From positions 62,001 to 126,000 of the forward strand of contig CAVSPO010000013.1 in the NCBI GenBank assembly GCA_963730005.1: a stretch of DNA of 64,000 nt, given 5' to 3'. Every line of letters begins with the position of its first letter. Within the stretch, counting starts at the first letter, position 1. A program made the position numbers and the translations under genes. The notes under the pieces are model-generated. The model made no database searches, was not told the DNA's origin, and worked only from the letters and a program-made list of their open reading frames with translations. This stretch comes from CAVSPO01 sp963730005 (GTDB lineage Bacteria > Actinomycetota > Actinomycetes > Propionibacteriales > Propionibacteriaceae). This document shows positions 8,405 to 17,103 of this stretch, piece after piece.

Positions 8405-8468
8405 CGCGGGCGCGGCTCGAGCCCGCGCACTGGTGACTCGCGGCACCCGATAGCGGCCAGGCGCTTCA

Positions 8469-8535
8469 CCAACTTGTGTCCATACGGTCGGGAATGCCCG
8501 TATTTCGCCTTGCCGACCGTATGGACACAAGTTGG
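8469..8535. repeat. long perfect palindrome, family A copy 1
   Basis: A 23-bp perfect inverted repeat (8469-8491 and 8513-8535) around a 21-base loop. The arms begin with CCAACTTGTG and end with GGTCGG. A related copy occurs at 38463-38525, with conserved arm ends AACTTGTG and GGTCGGGA and a similar loop. There is no T-tract, so it is not a classical terminator, although it lies between two genes on the same strand. Confidence 0.85.
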
Positions 8536-8562
8536 TAACCTGCTTGCGTTCCAGACGCCGGA

Positions 8563-9765
8563 GTGCGCGGCATGATGGGACCCGTGACCGAGACTGCTGA
8601 ACAGTTTGCCGCCCGCATGGATGCCACCACCGTCGACGACCTGGTGGCCCGAGGCAGCATGAAGTGGACCTCCCACCCCGGCTGCCTCGGTGCCTGGGTG
8701 GCGGAGATGGACTTCGGCCTGGCGACGGTCATCAGGGGCGAACTGGAGCGAGTGCTCAGCCTGGAGATGTCGGGCTACGAGCCGTGGGACCTGCGGCGTG
8801 ACATCAAGGTGGCAACGGCCGAGTTCCAGCAGCAGAGCTACGGCTGGCAGATCGACCCGGCGCAGGTGTTCGTGGTGGCTGACGTGCTGAGCGTCCTGGG
8901 CATCACCCTGACCCATCACGTCGAGCCCGGCGGCAAGGTGGCGGTGATGACCCCGGCTTACATGCCGTTCATCGACATTCCGCGGGCTTGGGGTCGCGAG
9001 CGTGTCGACGTGCCGATGATCCGGTCGGACGGCCAGTGGCTGGTCGACTACGACGCGCTCGACGCGGCTTTCGGCAACGGCGTGCGGCTGTTGGTGCTGT
9101 GCAACCCGCACAACCCGATCGGCAAGGTCTACACCCGCGAGGAACTCGAGCGGATCGCCGGGATCGTCGAGCGCCACGGCGGCCGTGTCTTCAGCGACGA
9201 GATCCACGCCCCGCTGACCTTTTCCGAAGCAACGCACCTGCCCTACGCCAGCATCAACGAGGTCGCCGCCGGGCACACCATCAGCGCGGTGTCCTGCTCG
9301 AAGGCCTGGAACACCGCCGGGCTGAAGTGCGCCCAGATGGTCCTGACCAACGAGGACGACCGGCAACGCTGGGTGGGTTTCGGCGGGGGAGTGCCGTACC
9401 AGGGCAGCCTGCCCGGCTCCTTCGCCACGGTGGCTGCCTACCGCCAGGGACGGCCCTGGCTCGACAACGTGCTGGCCTATCTGGACACCAACCGGCGGGT
9501 GCTGGCAGAGCAGGTGGCCGCCCAGCTGCCGGGCGTCCCGACGGTTCTTCCGCAGGCCACCTACCTGGCCTGGCTGGACGTCCGCGGGCTCGGCCTGCCC
9601 GACGACCTCGCGGCCTTCTTCCGCACCCACGCCAAGGTGGCCGTCAACGACGGAGCCCACTGCGGTGACGCTGGACGCGGCTTCATCCGGCTGAACTTCG
9701 CCACCCCGACGCCAATCCTGCGCCGGATGATCGATCAGCTGGCGACGGCAGTCGCCCGGCGCTGA
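8563..9765 (+). CDS. MalY/PatB-type PLP-dependent C-S lyase or aminotransferase
   Basis: 400 residues of fold-type I aminotransferase. The segments WVAEMDF, VLCNPHNPIGKVYTREEL and DEIHAPL are typical of the MalY/PatB (cystathionine beta-lyase-like) subgroup, and SCSKAWNTAGLK carries the PLP lysine. Members split cystathionine or cysteine conjugates, and in E. coli MalY also acts as a repressor of the maltose system. The start is uncertain: ATG at 8563, 8572 or 8575, or a GTG at 8584, all in frame with no clear RBS. The only difference is up to seven residues. Confidence 0.87.
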   Translation: MRGMMGPVTETAEQFAARMDATTVDDLVARGSMKWTSHPGCLGAWVAEMDFGLATVIRGELERVLSLEMSGYEPWDLRRDIKVATAEFQQQSYGWQIDPAQVFVVADVLSVLGITLTHHVEPGGKVAVMTPAYMPFIDIPRAWGRERVDVPMIRSDGQWLVDYDALDAAFGNGVRLLVLCNPHNPIGKVYTREELERIAGIVERHGGRVFSDEIHAPLTFSEATHLPYASINEVAAGHTISAVSCSKAWNTAGLKCAQMVLTNEDDRQRWVGFGGGVPYQGSLPGSFATVAAYRQGRPWLDNVLAYLDTNRRVLAEQVAAQLPGVPTVLPQATYLAWLDVRGLGLPDDLAAFFRTHAKVAVNDGAHCGDAGRGFIRLNFATPTPILRRMIDQLATAVARR

Positions 9766-9767
9766 GA

Positions 9768-10442
9768 TCAGCGGCGAGGGGGGAGCTGCTGCAGGAACTC
9801 GAGGGTCAGATCGTCCAGCGAGTGGACCACCGCGTCGCAGGCAGCCAGCACGTCGGCGGCCGGCGGATGGAAATGCGGGGGCACCGCCACGGTGGTCATG
9901 CCGGCGGCCATGGCCGAACGCAACCCGTTGGTGGCGTCCTCGACAGCGACGCATCGGGCCGGGTCGGCGCCCAGCAGCCGTGCGCACTCCAGGAACCCGT
10001 CCGGGGCCGGCTTGCCGCGCGCGACTTCCTCGGTCGAGACCGTGGCGGTGAACAGGTCGTCCCAGCCCATCTCGCTGAGCACGGTGTCGATCAACTGCCG
10101 CGGTGAGGACGAGTTGAGCCCCAGCGGCAACGCTGCCGCCAACCGCGGCACCGCGTCGCGGGCGCCGGGCAGCAGCGGGACGCCGCGCTCCCGGTAGCGG
10201 GCAGCCATCGCGTCGATGGTGCGCCGCGCCGACTGCTCAGGCGTGGACGACAGACCCACCGTCCCGCTCAGGTAGGTGGCCCACTCAGGGGTGCTCATGC
10301 CCATCATGTCGGTGGTGGCGGTGGGCGGCCACGCCACGCCGTCCTCCGCGGCCAAACCGCGCCGCACCTCGTCCCACCAGGACTCGGAGTCAGTCAGAGT
10401 GCCGTCCATGTCGAACACGAGGGCCGCGAAAGGCAAGGTCAT
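9768..10442 (-). CDS. HAD-superfamily hydrolase, beta-phosphoglucomutase-like
   Basis: 224 residues. Four HAD motifs are in order: VFDMDGTLTDSE (nucleophile Asp), LGLNSSS, GKPAPDGF and VAVEDATNGLRSA. The helical cap inserted after motif I is that of subfamily I phosphatases such as beta-phosphoglucomutase and small sugar phosphatases. The substrate is unknown. A start three codons earlier (10451) is possible; the inner ATG is preferred because a CACAAT box lies seven bases before it. It is convergent with the MalY-type gene, three bases away. Confidence 0.88.
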   Translation of the reverse strand: MTLPFAALVFDMDGTLTDSESWWDEVRRGLAAEDGVAWPPTATTDMMGMSTPEWATYLSGTVGLSSTPEQSARRTIDAMAARYRERGVPLLPGARDAVPRLAAALPLGLNSSSPRQLIDTVLSEMGWDDLFTATVSTEEVARGKPAPDGFLECARLLGADPARCVAVEDATNGLRSAMAAGMTTVAVPPHFHPPAADVLAACDAVVHSLDDLTLEFLQQLPPRR

Positions 10443-10495
10443 GACTCTCATTGTGTCTCAAGAACCGGCGTCCGGAACGGGCGACCCACGCAGCA

Positions 10496-11224
10496 TCAGG
10501 CGACGTCGGCCGCGACCGTCTGGGCGATGGCCTCGTTGGGGACGGCGACCGTGGTCGCCGAGGTGGTGAGGCCCGGTTCGCTGTAGCCGGTGCTCACGAT
10601 CAGGATGTTGGCCACCCGCGACAGGATCACGATCTGCGCCGAGTCGCTCGCCTCGCTGACGTAAGCGGTCACCGACGTGGCAGCAGGGACCAACACGTCG
10701 ATCGCCCGCGCCTGCACCGTCACCTGCTCGCCGTCGACCGTGTAGGTCGCGGTGCTGCAGGCTGCGGTCTGGGCCGCCGCGGCGTCCAGCACGCCCTGTG
10801 CCTCGGCGACACCCGGATAGGCACGGATGCTCACCATGATCTCGCCACTGGTTCCCACGGCGACGGCGCTCGATTCGGTCTCCTTCTGCAGGGCCGTGCG
10901 CATTGCTGCCTGGCAGGTGGCCGGCTCGATCACCAGATCGTCGAGCGACTTGTTGAAGCTCTCGTTGATCTCAGCAGCGGATTCGGGCGTGGCGGTCCCG
11001 ACGGCAGCGCCGTCCACCGACACGCTGCCCAGCAGCGCACCCAAGGATTCGTTGGTGTACTCCCTGGTGCGCTCGGCGCCGGCGGGCCCGGGGCTGCCGG
11101 CCGCCCTGCTCGCGCTGCTGCTGGTGCTGGTTACGACGCCGCCAGGCCCCTTGGCGCAGCCGGTGAGCGCGAGGACGGCCACCCAGGCAAGGGCCGCCGA
11201 ACGCAGCAGTGGTGAGCTGGACAT
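10496..11224 (-). CDS. secreted lipoprotein with a possible PknH-like sensor domain
   Basis: 242 residues. A signal peptide ends in the lipobox LALTGC (Cys23), and a Gly/Ser/Thr/Ala linker follows. A folded domain runs from about residue 50, with segments CQAAMRTALQ, ACSTATYTVDGEQVTV and VANILIVST near the end. The overall pattern recalls the extracellular PknH-like sensor domains of actinobacteria, but this is a tentative resemblance. It is presumably anchored on the outer face of the membrane. The start has GGAAG upstream; an apparently longer open frame to 11497 would lie before the signal peptide and is not credible. It is divergent from recQ with 109 bases between starts. Confidence 0.75.
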   Translation of the reverse strand: MSSSPLLRSAALAWVAVLALTGCAKGPGGVVTSTSSSASRAAGSPGPAGAERTREYTNESLGALLGSVSVDGAAVGTATPESAAEINESFNKSLDDLVIEPATCQAAMRTALQKETESSAVAVGTSGEIMVSIRAYPGVAEAQGVLDAAAAQTAACSTATYTVDGEQVTVQARAIDVLVPAATSVTAYVSEASDSAQIVILSRVANILIVSTGYSEPGLTTSATTVAVPNEAIAQTVAADVA

Positions 11225-11333
11225 GATCTTCCGTTCGGTTGAGGCGTTGTTTCCCACAGTAGCCGGGCGGTCCAGGTGTCGCCCGGCGATGCCCGCTGCA
11301 GGAATTGTCGGTGCCGTCTGGGAGGCTGATGCC

Positions 11334-13592
11334 ATGCCGGACCCCCGCTGGGACGAACCACCTCCCGACTTCGACGAGCTGCCGCCCGACCCACTGGACG
11401 AGCGGCCCGCCGACGCGTGGCCCGTCGCCGCGGTGCCGCCGGCCTTGAGCCCCGAGGCCGTGGCCAGGGATTCGCTGGCCTTGTTGCGGACCCTCACCGG
11501 AAACCCCGAGGCGGCTTTCCGAGAGGGTCAGCTGGAGGCGATCCAGGCTCTGGTCGTCGACCGTCGCCGCGCACTGGTGGTGCAGCGCACCGGTTGGGGC
11601 AAGTCGGCGGTCTACTTCATCGCCGCCCTGTTGCAGCGCCGGGCTGGTGGTGGGCCGGCGTTGATCGTGTCACCGTTGCTGGCGTTGATGCGCGACCAGG
11701 TCGCTGCGGCCGAACGGGCCGGGGTGCGCGCAGCGGCAATCAACTCGGCCAACGTCACGCAGTGGCACCAAATTGAGCGCCAGCTCGACGACGATGCCCT
11801 GGACGTCCTGCTCGTCAGCCCGGAACGCCTTGTCAACCCGCGGTTCCGCGCTGAACAGCTGCCCCGCATCGTTGATCGCTGCGGTTTGCTGGTCATCGAC
11901 GAGGCACACTGCATCAGTGACTGGGGCCACGACTTCAGGCCTGACTATCGCCGCATCCGCGACCTGATCGCCGATCTGCCTGCGGGGGTGCCGGTGCTGG
12001 CCACCACAGCGACGGCAAACTCGCGGGTGGTGACCGACATCGAGGAGCAGTTGCGCGGCGCCGCCGGGGTCGAGGTCTTCACGTTGCGAGGCCCGCTGGC
12101 TCGCACCTCACTGCGGCTGGGGGTGCTGCAGCTGGAGACAGACGGCCGTCGGCTCGCCTGGCTCGCCGAGCACCTGGGCGAGCTGCCAGGCTCGGGCATC
12201 GTCTACTGCCTGACGGTGTCGGCGGCCGAAGACACCGCCGCACTGCTTCGCCAGGCCGGCCATCACGTGCGCGCTTACACCGGCCGTACCGAGGCAGCCG
12301 AGCGGCAATTGGCAGAGGAGGCCCTCAAAGCCAACGAGGTGAAGGCGCTGATCGCCACCAGCGCCCTGGGAATGGGCTTTGACAAGCCCGATCTCGGGTT
12401 CGTCGTCCACCTGGGCGCGCCGGGTTCCCCGGTCGCCTACTACCAGCAGGTGGGTCGCGCCGGCCGCGCCACCGCCAGCGCCGACGTGCTGCTGCTGCCG
12501 GGTGTCGAGGACCGCAACATCTGGCACTACTTCGCCACCAACGCGATGCCGACCCAGGCCAAGGCCGACCGGGTTCTGGGGGCGCTGGCCGAAGCCGGGG
12601 AGCCGCTCTCGGTGGCGGCCCTGGAGGCGCGCGTCGACATCAGACGAAGCCCCCTGGAGCTGTTGCTCAAGGTGCTGGCTGTCGACGGGGCAGTCGAGTC
12701 GGTGCCGGGTGGGTGGCGCTCGACGGGGCAGCCGTGGGCCTACGACGCGCTTCGTTACGAGCGGGTGGCCGAGGCTCGCCAGGGGGAGCAGCAGGCCATG
12801 CTCGCCTACGAGCGAGGCGATCGGTGCCGGATGGAGTTCCTCACCGACGCGCTCGACGACCCCGACTCCCGTCCCTGTGGGCGGTGCGACGTGTGCACCG
12901 GTCCCTGGTACCCGACCGGTGTGGGGGAAAGCTCGGTTCGGCAGGCCGCGCAGGTGCTCGACCGGGTCGGGGTGGTCCTGGAGCCACGCAAGCTGTGGCC
13001 TGCGGGGCTCGACCAGTTGCGCGTCAGTGCTGACGGCGCCGCGGTCAAGGGCAAGATCAGCCTCGACGAGCAGACCGAGCCCGGCCGTGCGCTCGCCCGG
13101 CTCAGCGATCTCGGGTGGGGTGGGGCGCTGCGCGACCTGTTCGCGACCGACCACCACGGCCGGCCGCTTGATACGCAGGTGCCCGCGGGCCTGGCGAAGG
13201 CCTGTGTGCGGGTGCTGGCCGATTGGGGCTGGGAGCAGCGTCCGGCGGCCGTGCTGGCCATCCCGTCGCTGGGCCGGCCGCTTCTGGTGGAGTCGTTGGC
13301 GCGGGGTATTGCGACCGTCGGCCGCCTGCCCTGGCTGGGGTCGCTGGGGCTGGCACCCGACGCCGGTCCGTTGTCGTCCGACGTGAACAGCGCTTTTCGG
13401 GTGGCGGGAGTATGGGATCGGTTCGTGGTGCCACCGGAGTTGCGTCTCGCCGTGGCTGGCCTGGGTGGCGCTCCCGTGCTGCTGGTGGACGATTCCGTCG
13501 AGTCACGCTGGACGATGACGGTGGCCGGTCGGCTGCTCAGAAGGGCCGGGTCCGGCCCCGTGCTGCCCTTCGTGCTGGGGGTGAGGGGCTGA
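11334..13592 (+). CDS. recQ: RecQ-family ATP-dependent DNA helicase with C-terminal phosphoribosyltransferase-like domain
   Basis: 752 residues. The N-terminal 40 residues are acidic and Pro-rich. The helicase core has the RecQ-type Walker A region QRTGWGKSAVYF (Lys90), the Walker B box DEAHC, and motif VI QQVGRAGRA. A zinc-binding cluster C-x16-C-x2-C-x2-C follows (RCRMEF then CGRCDVC). The last 60 residues contain PVLLVDDSVESRWTMTVAG, which looks like the PRPP-binding loop of type I phosphoribosyltransferases such as ComF. The enzyme unwinds DNA 3' to 5' in recombination and repair. The ATG at 11334 has GGGAGG some way upstream; the frame is open to 10827 but the extra part lacks family similarity. 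Confidence 0.9.
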   Translation: MPDPRWDEPPPDFDELPPDPLDERPADAWPVAAVPPALSPEAVARDSLALLRTLTGNPEAAFREGQLEAIQALVVDRRRALVVQRTGWGKSAVYFIAALLQRRAGGGPALIVSPLLALMRDQVAAAERAGVRAAAINSANVTQWHQIERQLDDDALDVLLVSPERLVNPRFRAEQLPRIVDRCGLLVIDEAHCISDWGHDFRPDYRRIRDLIADLPAGVPVLATTATANSRVVTDIEEQLRGAAGVEVFTLRGPLARTSLRLGVLQLETDGRRLAWLAEHLGELPGSGIVYCLTVSAAEDTAALLRQAGHHVRAYTGRTEAAERQLAEEALKANEVKALIATSALGMGFDKPDLGFVVHLGAPGSPVAYYQQVGRAGRATASADVLLLPGVEDRNIWHYFATNAMPTQAKADRVLGALAEAGEPLSVAALEARVDIRRSPLELLLKVLAVDGAVESVPGGWRSTGQPWAYDALRYERVAEARQGEQQAMLAYERGDRCRMEFLTDALDDPDSRPCGRCDVCTGPWYPTGVGESSVRQAAQVLDRVGVVLEPRKLWPAGLDQLRVSADGAAVKGKISLDEQTEPGRALARLSDLGWGGALRDLFATDHHGRPLDTQVPAGLAKACVRVLADWGWEQRPAAVLAIPSLGRPLLVESLARGIATVGRLPWLGSLGLAPDAGPLSSDVNSAFRVAGVWDRFVVPPELRLAVAGLGGAPVLLVDDSVESRWTMTVAGRLLRRAGSGPVLPFVLGVRG

Positions 13593-13648
13593 CCGGCCCA
13601 GCGCCAGGCCAGCAGCAGCGACACCCAAGGCAGAAGGTGTCCACAGAT

Positions 13649-14215
13649 ATGACCCTGGGGCCGTTGCGCCACACGGTGGAGGACACCATCATCGACTGCG
13701 CTCCGGAGCTGACGGACGATGCCCTTGTGGCGCTGCTGTCGGACGCGTTCCACGATCACAAGACGAAGCAGGATCGTATGCTCGCGGCCTTGTCCCGGCG
13801 GGGACGCTGCGCCAAGCGACGGTTGCTGACGGAGCTTGCGGGGGATGTGGGCTCAGGCGCCTGCAGTCCCCTGGAAAGGCGCTACCTGCGCGATGTCGAG
13901 CGTGCCCATGGGCTCCCCAAGGCCAAACGTCAAGCCGGCCCCAGTGGAGCCTGCACCGACAACTGGTACGAGGACTACGGGCTGATCGTTGAACTGGACG
14001 GTCGGGCCAACCATGAGGGATCCAATCGAGCGCGCGACATGGCGCGCGACAACCTGCATCGGCTGCGTCAGGTGGTGACACTCCGGTACGGCTGGGGGAA
14101 TGTGGTGGGCGCTCCCTGTCTCGTCGCATCCGAGGTCGCGCTGGCCCTGATCGACGGTGGCTGGGGTGGCACACCCCACAGCTGCACCCACTGTCGAGAG
14201 GCCTGGGCTGCCTGA
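13649..14215 (+). pseudogene. 5'-truncated DUF559 (Vsr-like) endonuclease-domain protein
   Basis: 188 residues from the first plausible ATG. The C-terminal half has the DUF559/Vsr-like core: YEDYGLIVELDGRANHE, ARDMARDNLHRLRQVVTLRYGW, and a CTHC near the end. Intact actinobacterial relatives run to about 300 residues with an AbiEi-type winged helix and antitoxin-like N-terminal region. Here the sequence starts in what would be the middle of that protein (RHTVEDTIIDCAPELTDDALV), and recQ ends 56 bases before. It is most likely a remnant, although a shortened functional protein cannot be excluded. The frame has no internal stop. Confidence 0.6.
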
Positions 14216-14295
14216 TCCCTGGTGCAGTCCTGTCCAGACGCCTCGGGCTGCCGGTGGACCCATCCCTGACCGTGCGCCCACTTCATCGCCTGCAG

Positions 14296-14341
14296 TTGAC
14301 CGGTGGCGCTTGTGCGCAGTCGCCGAATGGCCACCGGTCAA
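14296..14341. repeat. palindrome, family B copy 1 (left of rpf gene)
   Basis: A 12-bp perfect inverted repeat TTGACCGGTGGC / GCCACCGGTCAA (14296-14307, 14330-14341). The whole 46-bp unit aligns without gaps with the copy at 15287-15330. Confidence 0.8.
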
Positions 14342-14377
14342 GCGGCGGTGTGGCGAGTTTGGGACCAGCGTCCTGGC

Positions 14378-15088
14378 TCAGAGCACGGCGTCGAGGTGAG
14401 CCTCCACACAACGCGTGGTCTGGGGGCCCCAGTCGCCGTCCACGTCGGCTCCGACAAGCTGTTGCAGTTGGCGGACGGTCGTCTCGTCGATGCGACCCGT
14501 CTGGGGGGCGCCCACCCTGGCCTGGAGCGCGCGGCTGGTCCGCGGGCCGATGATGCCGTCGGCGTCGGCCCCGACCCACTCCTGCAGCAAACGGATGGTT
14601 GACAGGCTCATGTTGGCGTCCGGTCCCGGCTCGTCCGCGACCCGCACCACACTCGTCGGCGAGGTGCCTGTGGCGACGGTGCGGACGCCGGATCGGCTGA
14701 TGCCATCCGGGACCGCGTTCGCGTCTGCCCCACCGTTGGTCTTGTTGAGCCCTGCCTTCACCGAGCAGACCGGCCAGGCTCCCGGGCCCTGGATCTCCAG
14801 CACCCGACGGGCGATGGCGATCTGCTCGTCCTTTGTCGCCAGGTCGGCGCGGGTGGCGTACTCGGCGCCACCGAACCCGGCCCAGGTGGACGGGGTGAAC
14901 TGCAGCCCGCCGTGGAAGCCGTTGCCGGTGTTGATCGACCAGTTTCCGCTGGCCTCGCACAACGCGACGCGGTCCCAGACGGCGGTGTCCCACGCCTGAG
15001 CCGGCCCGGGGATCACCATGGCGGCGAAGGTGAAGACACCCGTGAGCATGCCGACCGCGGTGATTCGTGCTGGTGTGCTGAAAGCCAT
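14378..15088 (-). CDS. resuscitation-promoting factor-like transglycosylase with two peptidoglycan-binding repeats
   Basis: 236 residues. A signal peptide ends at PAQA (residue 32), and the Rpf domain follows, with WDRVALCEASGNWSINTGNGFHGGLQF carried in two conserved blocks and the catalytic Glu in LCEASG. A second Cys (WPVC) closes the disulfide. Two short C-terminal repeats (LLQEWVGADADGIIGPRT and LQQLVGADVDGDWGPQT) are peptidoglycan-binding type 1 half-domains. Rpf proteins cleave peptidoglycan and stimulate exit from dormancy. The start is supported by GGGAGAGG upstream. Two copies of one palindrome bracket the gene. Confidence 0.88.
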   Translation of the reverse strand: MAFSTPARITAVGMLTGVFTFAAMVIPGPAQAWDTAVWDRVALCEASGNWSINTGNGFHGGLQFTPSTWAGFGGAEYATRADLATKDEQIAIARRVLEIQGPGAWPVCSVKAGLNKTNGGADANAVPDGISRSGVRTVATGTSPTSVVRVADEPGPDANMSLSTIRLLQEWVGADADGIIGPRTSRALQARVGAPQTGRIDETTVRQLQQLVGADVDGDWGPQTTRCVEAHLDAVL

Positions 15089-15286
15089 CTCGGTGCCTCT
15101 CCCGGTGCTGGGCGGCCCCCCCGCTCTGGACGGCGCGCCGAGCCTGAAGGTAGGCAGTCCTGCGGAAGCCGGCAATCGCGATGAGGACCCTGATTGAGGG
15201 TTGGCGCCGCAGCACGCGCTGACCAAGCCTGAACTCTCGACGGTCACCTCAGGGTCGGGTCGGGCGCGGGGGTCGTCGTCCCTTCC

Positions 15287-15330
15287 TGACCGGTGGCCAT
15301 TCGTCGTAGTCGCGGAATGGCCACCGGTCA
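15287..15330. repeat. palindrome, family B copy 2 (right of rpf gene)
   Basis: A 16-bp perfect inverted repeat TGACCGGTGGCCATTC / GAATGGCCACCGGTCA around a 12-base loop (arms 15287-15302 and 15315-15330). It is in direct orientation relative to copy 1. It lies in the 294-base gap 15089-15382, which otherwise shows only the promoter of the next gene. Confidence 0.8.
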
Positions 15331-15370
15331 ACGGGGACCGGGTGGCCGATTGACCCGCAGCCGTCCCCGG

Positions 15371-15376
15371 TAGGCT
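15371..15376 (+). promoter_or_regulatory. -10 box TAGGCT, leaderless YcxB-like gene
   Basis: TAGGCT, six bases, then the ATG at 15383, with no RBS in between. Confidence 0.55.
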
Positions 15377-15382
15377 TGGTCC

Positions 15383-15928
15383 ATGAACCCGGACGCCTTC
15401 GCTTTCCAGGCGAACTTCACGCCTGTCCAGTTGGCGAGCCAGGCCGCCCGGTACAGCTCCGGGCTCAAGCGCAACCTCTGGACGCTGGTGGTCGCCGGGC
15501 TCATCTTCGCGGTGCTCTATTTCGTCCAGAAGCCGATGAACGAACTGGCCCGGTCACTGCTGACGTGGTTCATCGGGTTCAGCGCCGTGCTTGCTGTCGT
15601 CTCGGGCGTGCAGCTCGCCTGGGCCAGGCGTCTGTTGGGCAGACTGGGGCAGGGGATGGCGATCCGGATCGACCCTGCCGGGATCGCGTTGGCCACCGAC
15701 GACGGGCTGGTGGGCGTTCCCTGGTCGCAGATCAGCGCGGTCGGTGCCAAGAACCACCAGAAGCTGCCCGGCCCCGAGTTGGTGGTGCGTGGTTTGGAAA
15801 AGGGTCAGCAGTGGAAGGTGCCGTTCAGTTATCTGGACGTCATGCCGGGCAGCATCGACAGTGCGGTGCGTGCCCACACCCAAGGGCGGCTGCAGCTTGA
15901 CCTGAGCGCCCTCGACCGGGTCTGGTGA
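15383..15928 (+). CDS. YcxB-like membrane protein
   Basis: 181 residues. There are two membrane helices at about 32-50 and 62-82, then a cytoplasmic beta-rich domain with the YcxB-type pattern IDPAGIALATDDGLVGVPWSQISAV. The function of the family is unknown; the C-terminal part resembles PH-like membrane-associated domains. It is a single gene with its own leaderless-type promoter, 103 bases upstream of the aldolase gene on the same strand. Confidence 0.72.
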   Translation: MNPDAFAFQANFTPVQLASQAARYSSGLKRNLWTLVVAGLIFAVLYFVQKPMNELARSLLTWFIGFSAVLAVVSGVQLAWARRLLGRLGQGMAIRIDPAGIALATDDGLVGVPWSQISAVGAKNHQKLPGPELVVRGLEKGQQWKVPFSYLDVMPGSIDSAVRAHTQGRLQLDLSALDRVW

Positions 15929-16031
15929 GCTGGTTACATCCCCGGTCTGGCCGCCTGACCGGTGCCGGGAGTGAGAGACTGGGTGTGAATCTGTACTGAG
16001 CAACGAAGCCACCGGAAGGGGAACCAGAGAA

Positions 16032-17054
16032 ATGCCAATTGCCACACCTGAGGTTTACGCGGAGATGCTCGACCGCGCCAAGGCCGGCCACTTCGCCTAC
16101 CCGGCCATCAACGTCACGTCCTCCCAGTCGCTGAATGCGGCGCTGCAGGGCTTCGCCGAGGCCGGCTCGGACGGCATCGTGCAGGTTTCGACCGGCGGAG
16201 CCCAGTTCCTCAGCGGCCAAGCCGTCAAGGACATGGTGACTGGCGCGCATGCCTTGGCCGAGTTCGCCCACGTCGTCGCCAAGAAGTACCCGATCAACAT
16301 CGCGCTGCACACCGACCACTGCCCCAAGGACAAGCTGGACACCCTTGTGCGTCCGCTGATCGCCATCAGCCAGGAGCGCGTCAACCGCGGCCAGGATCCG
16401 CTGTTCCAGTCGCACATGTGGGACGGCTCGGCCGTGTCGCTGGCTGAGAACCTCGAGCTCGCCGAAGAACTGCTCGCCCAGGCTGTCGCCGCCCACATCA
16501 TCCTTGAGGTCGAGATCGGCGTCGTCGGTGGCGAAGAGGACGGCGTTGTCGGCGAGATCAACGACAAGCTCTACACGACCCCTGAGGATGCCCTCCAGAC
16601 CGTCGAGGCCCTGGGTCTCGGTGAGAAGGGCCGCTATCTGACGGCGCTCACCTTCGGCAACGTGCACGGTGTGTACAAGCCGGGTGCCGTGAAGCTGCGT
16701 CCCGAGATCCTGAAGGAGTGCCAGGACGCCATCGAGGCCAAGTACGGCAAGGAGCGCGCCCTCGACCTCGTCTTCCACGGCGGTTCGGGCTCGTCGCCGC
16801 AGGAGATTGCAGACGCTGTCGACTACGGCGTCATCAAGATGAACGTCGACACCGACACCCAGTACGCCTTCACCCGGCCGGTCGTGGAGCACATGTTCAG
16901 GAACTACGACGGCGTCCTGAAGATTGACGGCGAAGTCGGCAACAAGAAGCTGTACGACCCGCGCAGCTGGGGCAAGTCAGCAGAGGACGGGATGGCTGCC
17001 CGCATCGTGCAGGCCTGCCAGGATCTGCGTTCGGCCGGCACCCACCAAGGCTGA
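16032..17054 (+). CDS. fba: fructose-bisphosphate aldolase, class II
   Basis: 340 residues, the length of class IIA aldolases. It cleaves fructose-1,6-bisphosphate to dihydroxyacetone phosphate and glyceraldehyde-3-phosphate. Zinc and catalytic residues are visible in IALHTDHCPKDKLD (Asp and His), in LEVEIGVVGGEEDG, and in LVFHGGSGSS, the phosphate-binding loop; NVDTDTQYAFTRP is the C-terminal signature. The start has a good AAGGGGAACC upstream. It is followed by a strong bidirectional terminator before the convergent ilvD. Confidence 0.95.
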   Translation: MPIATPEVYAEMLDRAKAGHFAYPAINVTSSQSLNAALQGFAEAGSDGIVQVSTGGAQFLSGQAVKDMVTGAHALAEFAHVVAKKYPINIALHTDHCPKDKLDTLVRPLIAISQERVNRGQDPLFQSHMWDGSAVSLAENLELAEELLAQAVAAHIILEVEIGVVGGEEDGVVGEINDKLYTTPEDALQTVEALGLGEKGRYLTALTFGNVHGVYKPGAVKLRPEILKECQDAIEAKYGKERALDLVFHGGSGSSPQEIADAVDYGVIKMNVDTDTQYAFTRPVVEHMFRNYDGVLKIDGEVGNKKLYDPRSWGKSAEDGMAARIVQACQDLRSAGTHQG

Positions 17055-17103
17055 GCGACGTAACCTTGGGCCTGCAGGCGCTCATCGCCTGACAGACGCA
17101 AGT

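Noticed and set aside
13223..13648. N-terminal extension of the DUF559 protein into the recQ gene
   Set aside because: The frame stays open but the translation shows no AbiEi-like features, and recQ is clearly the coding frame there.
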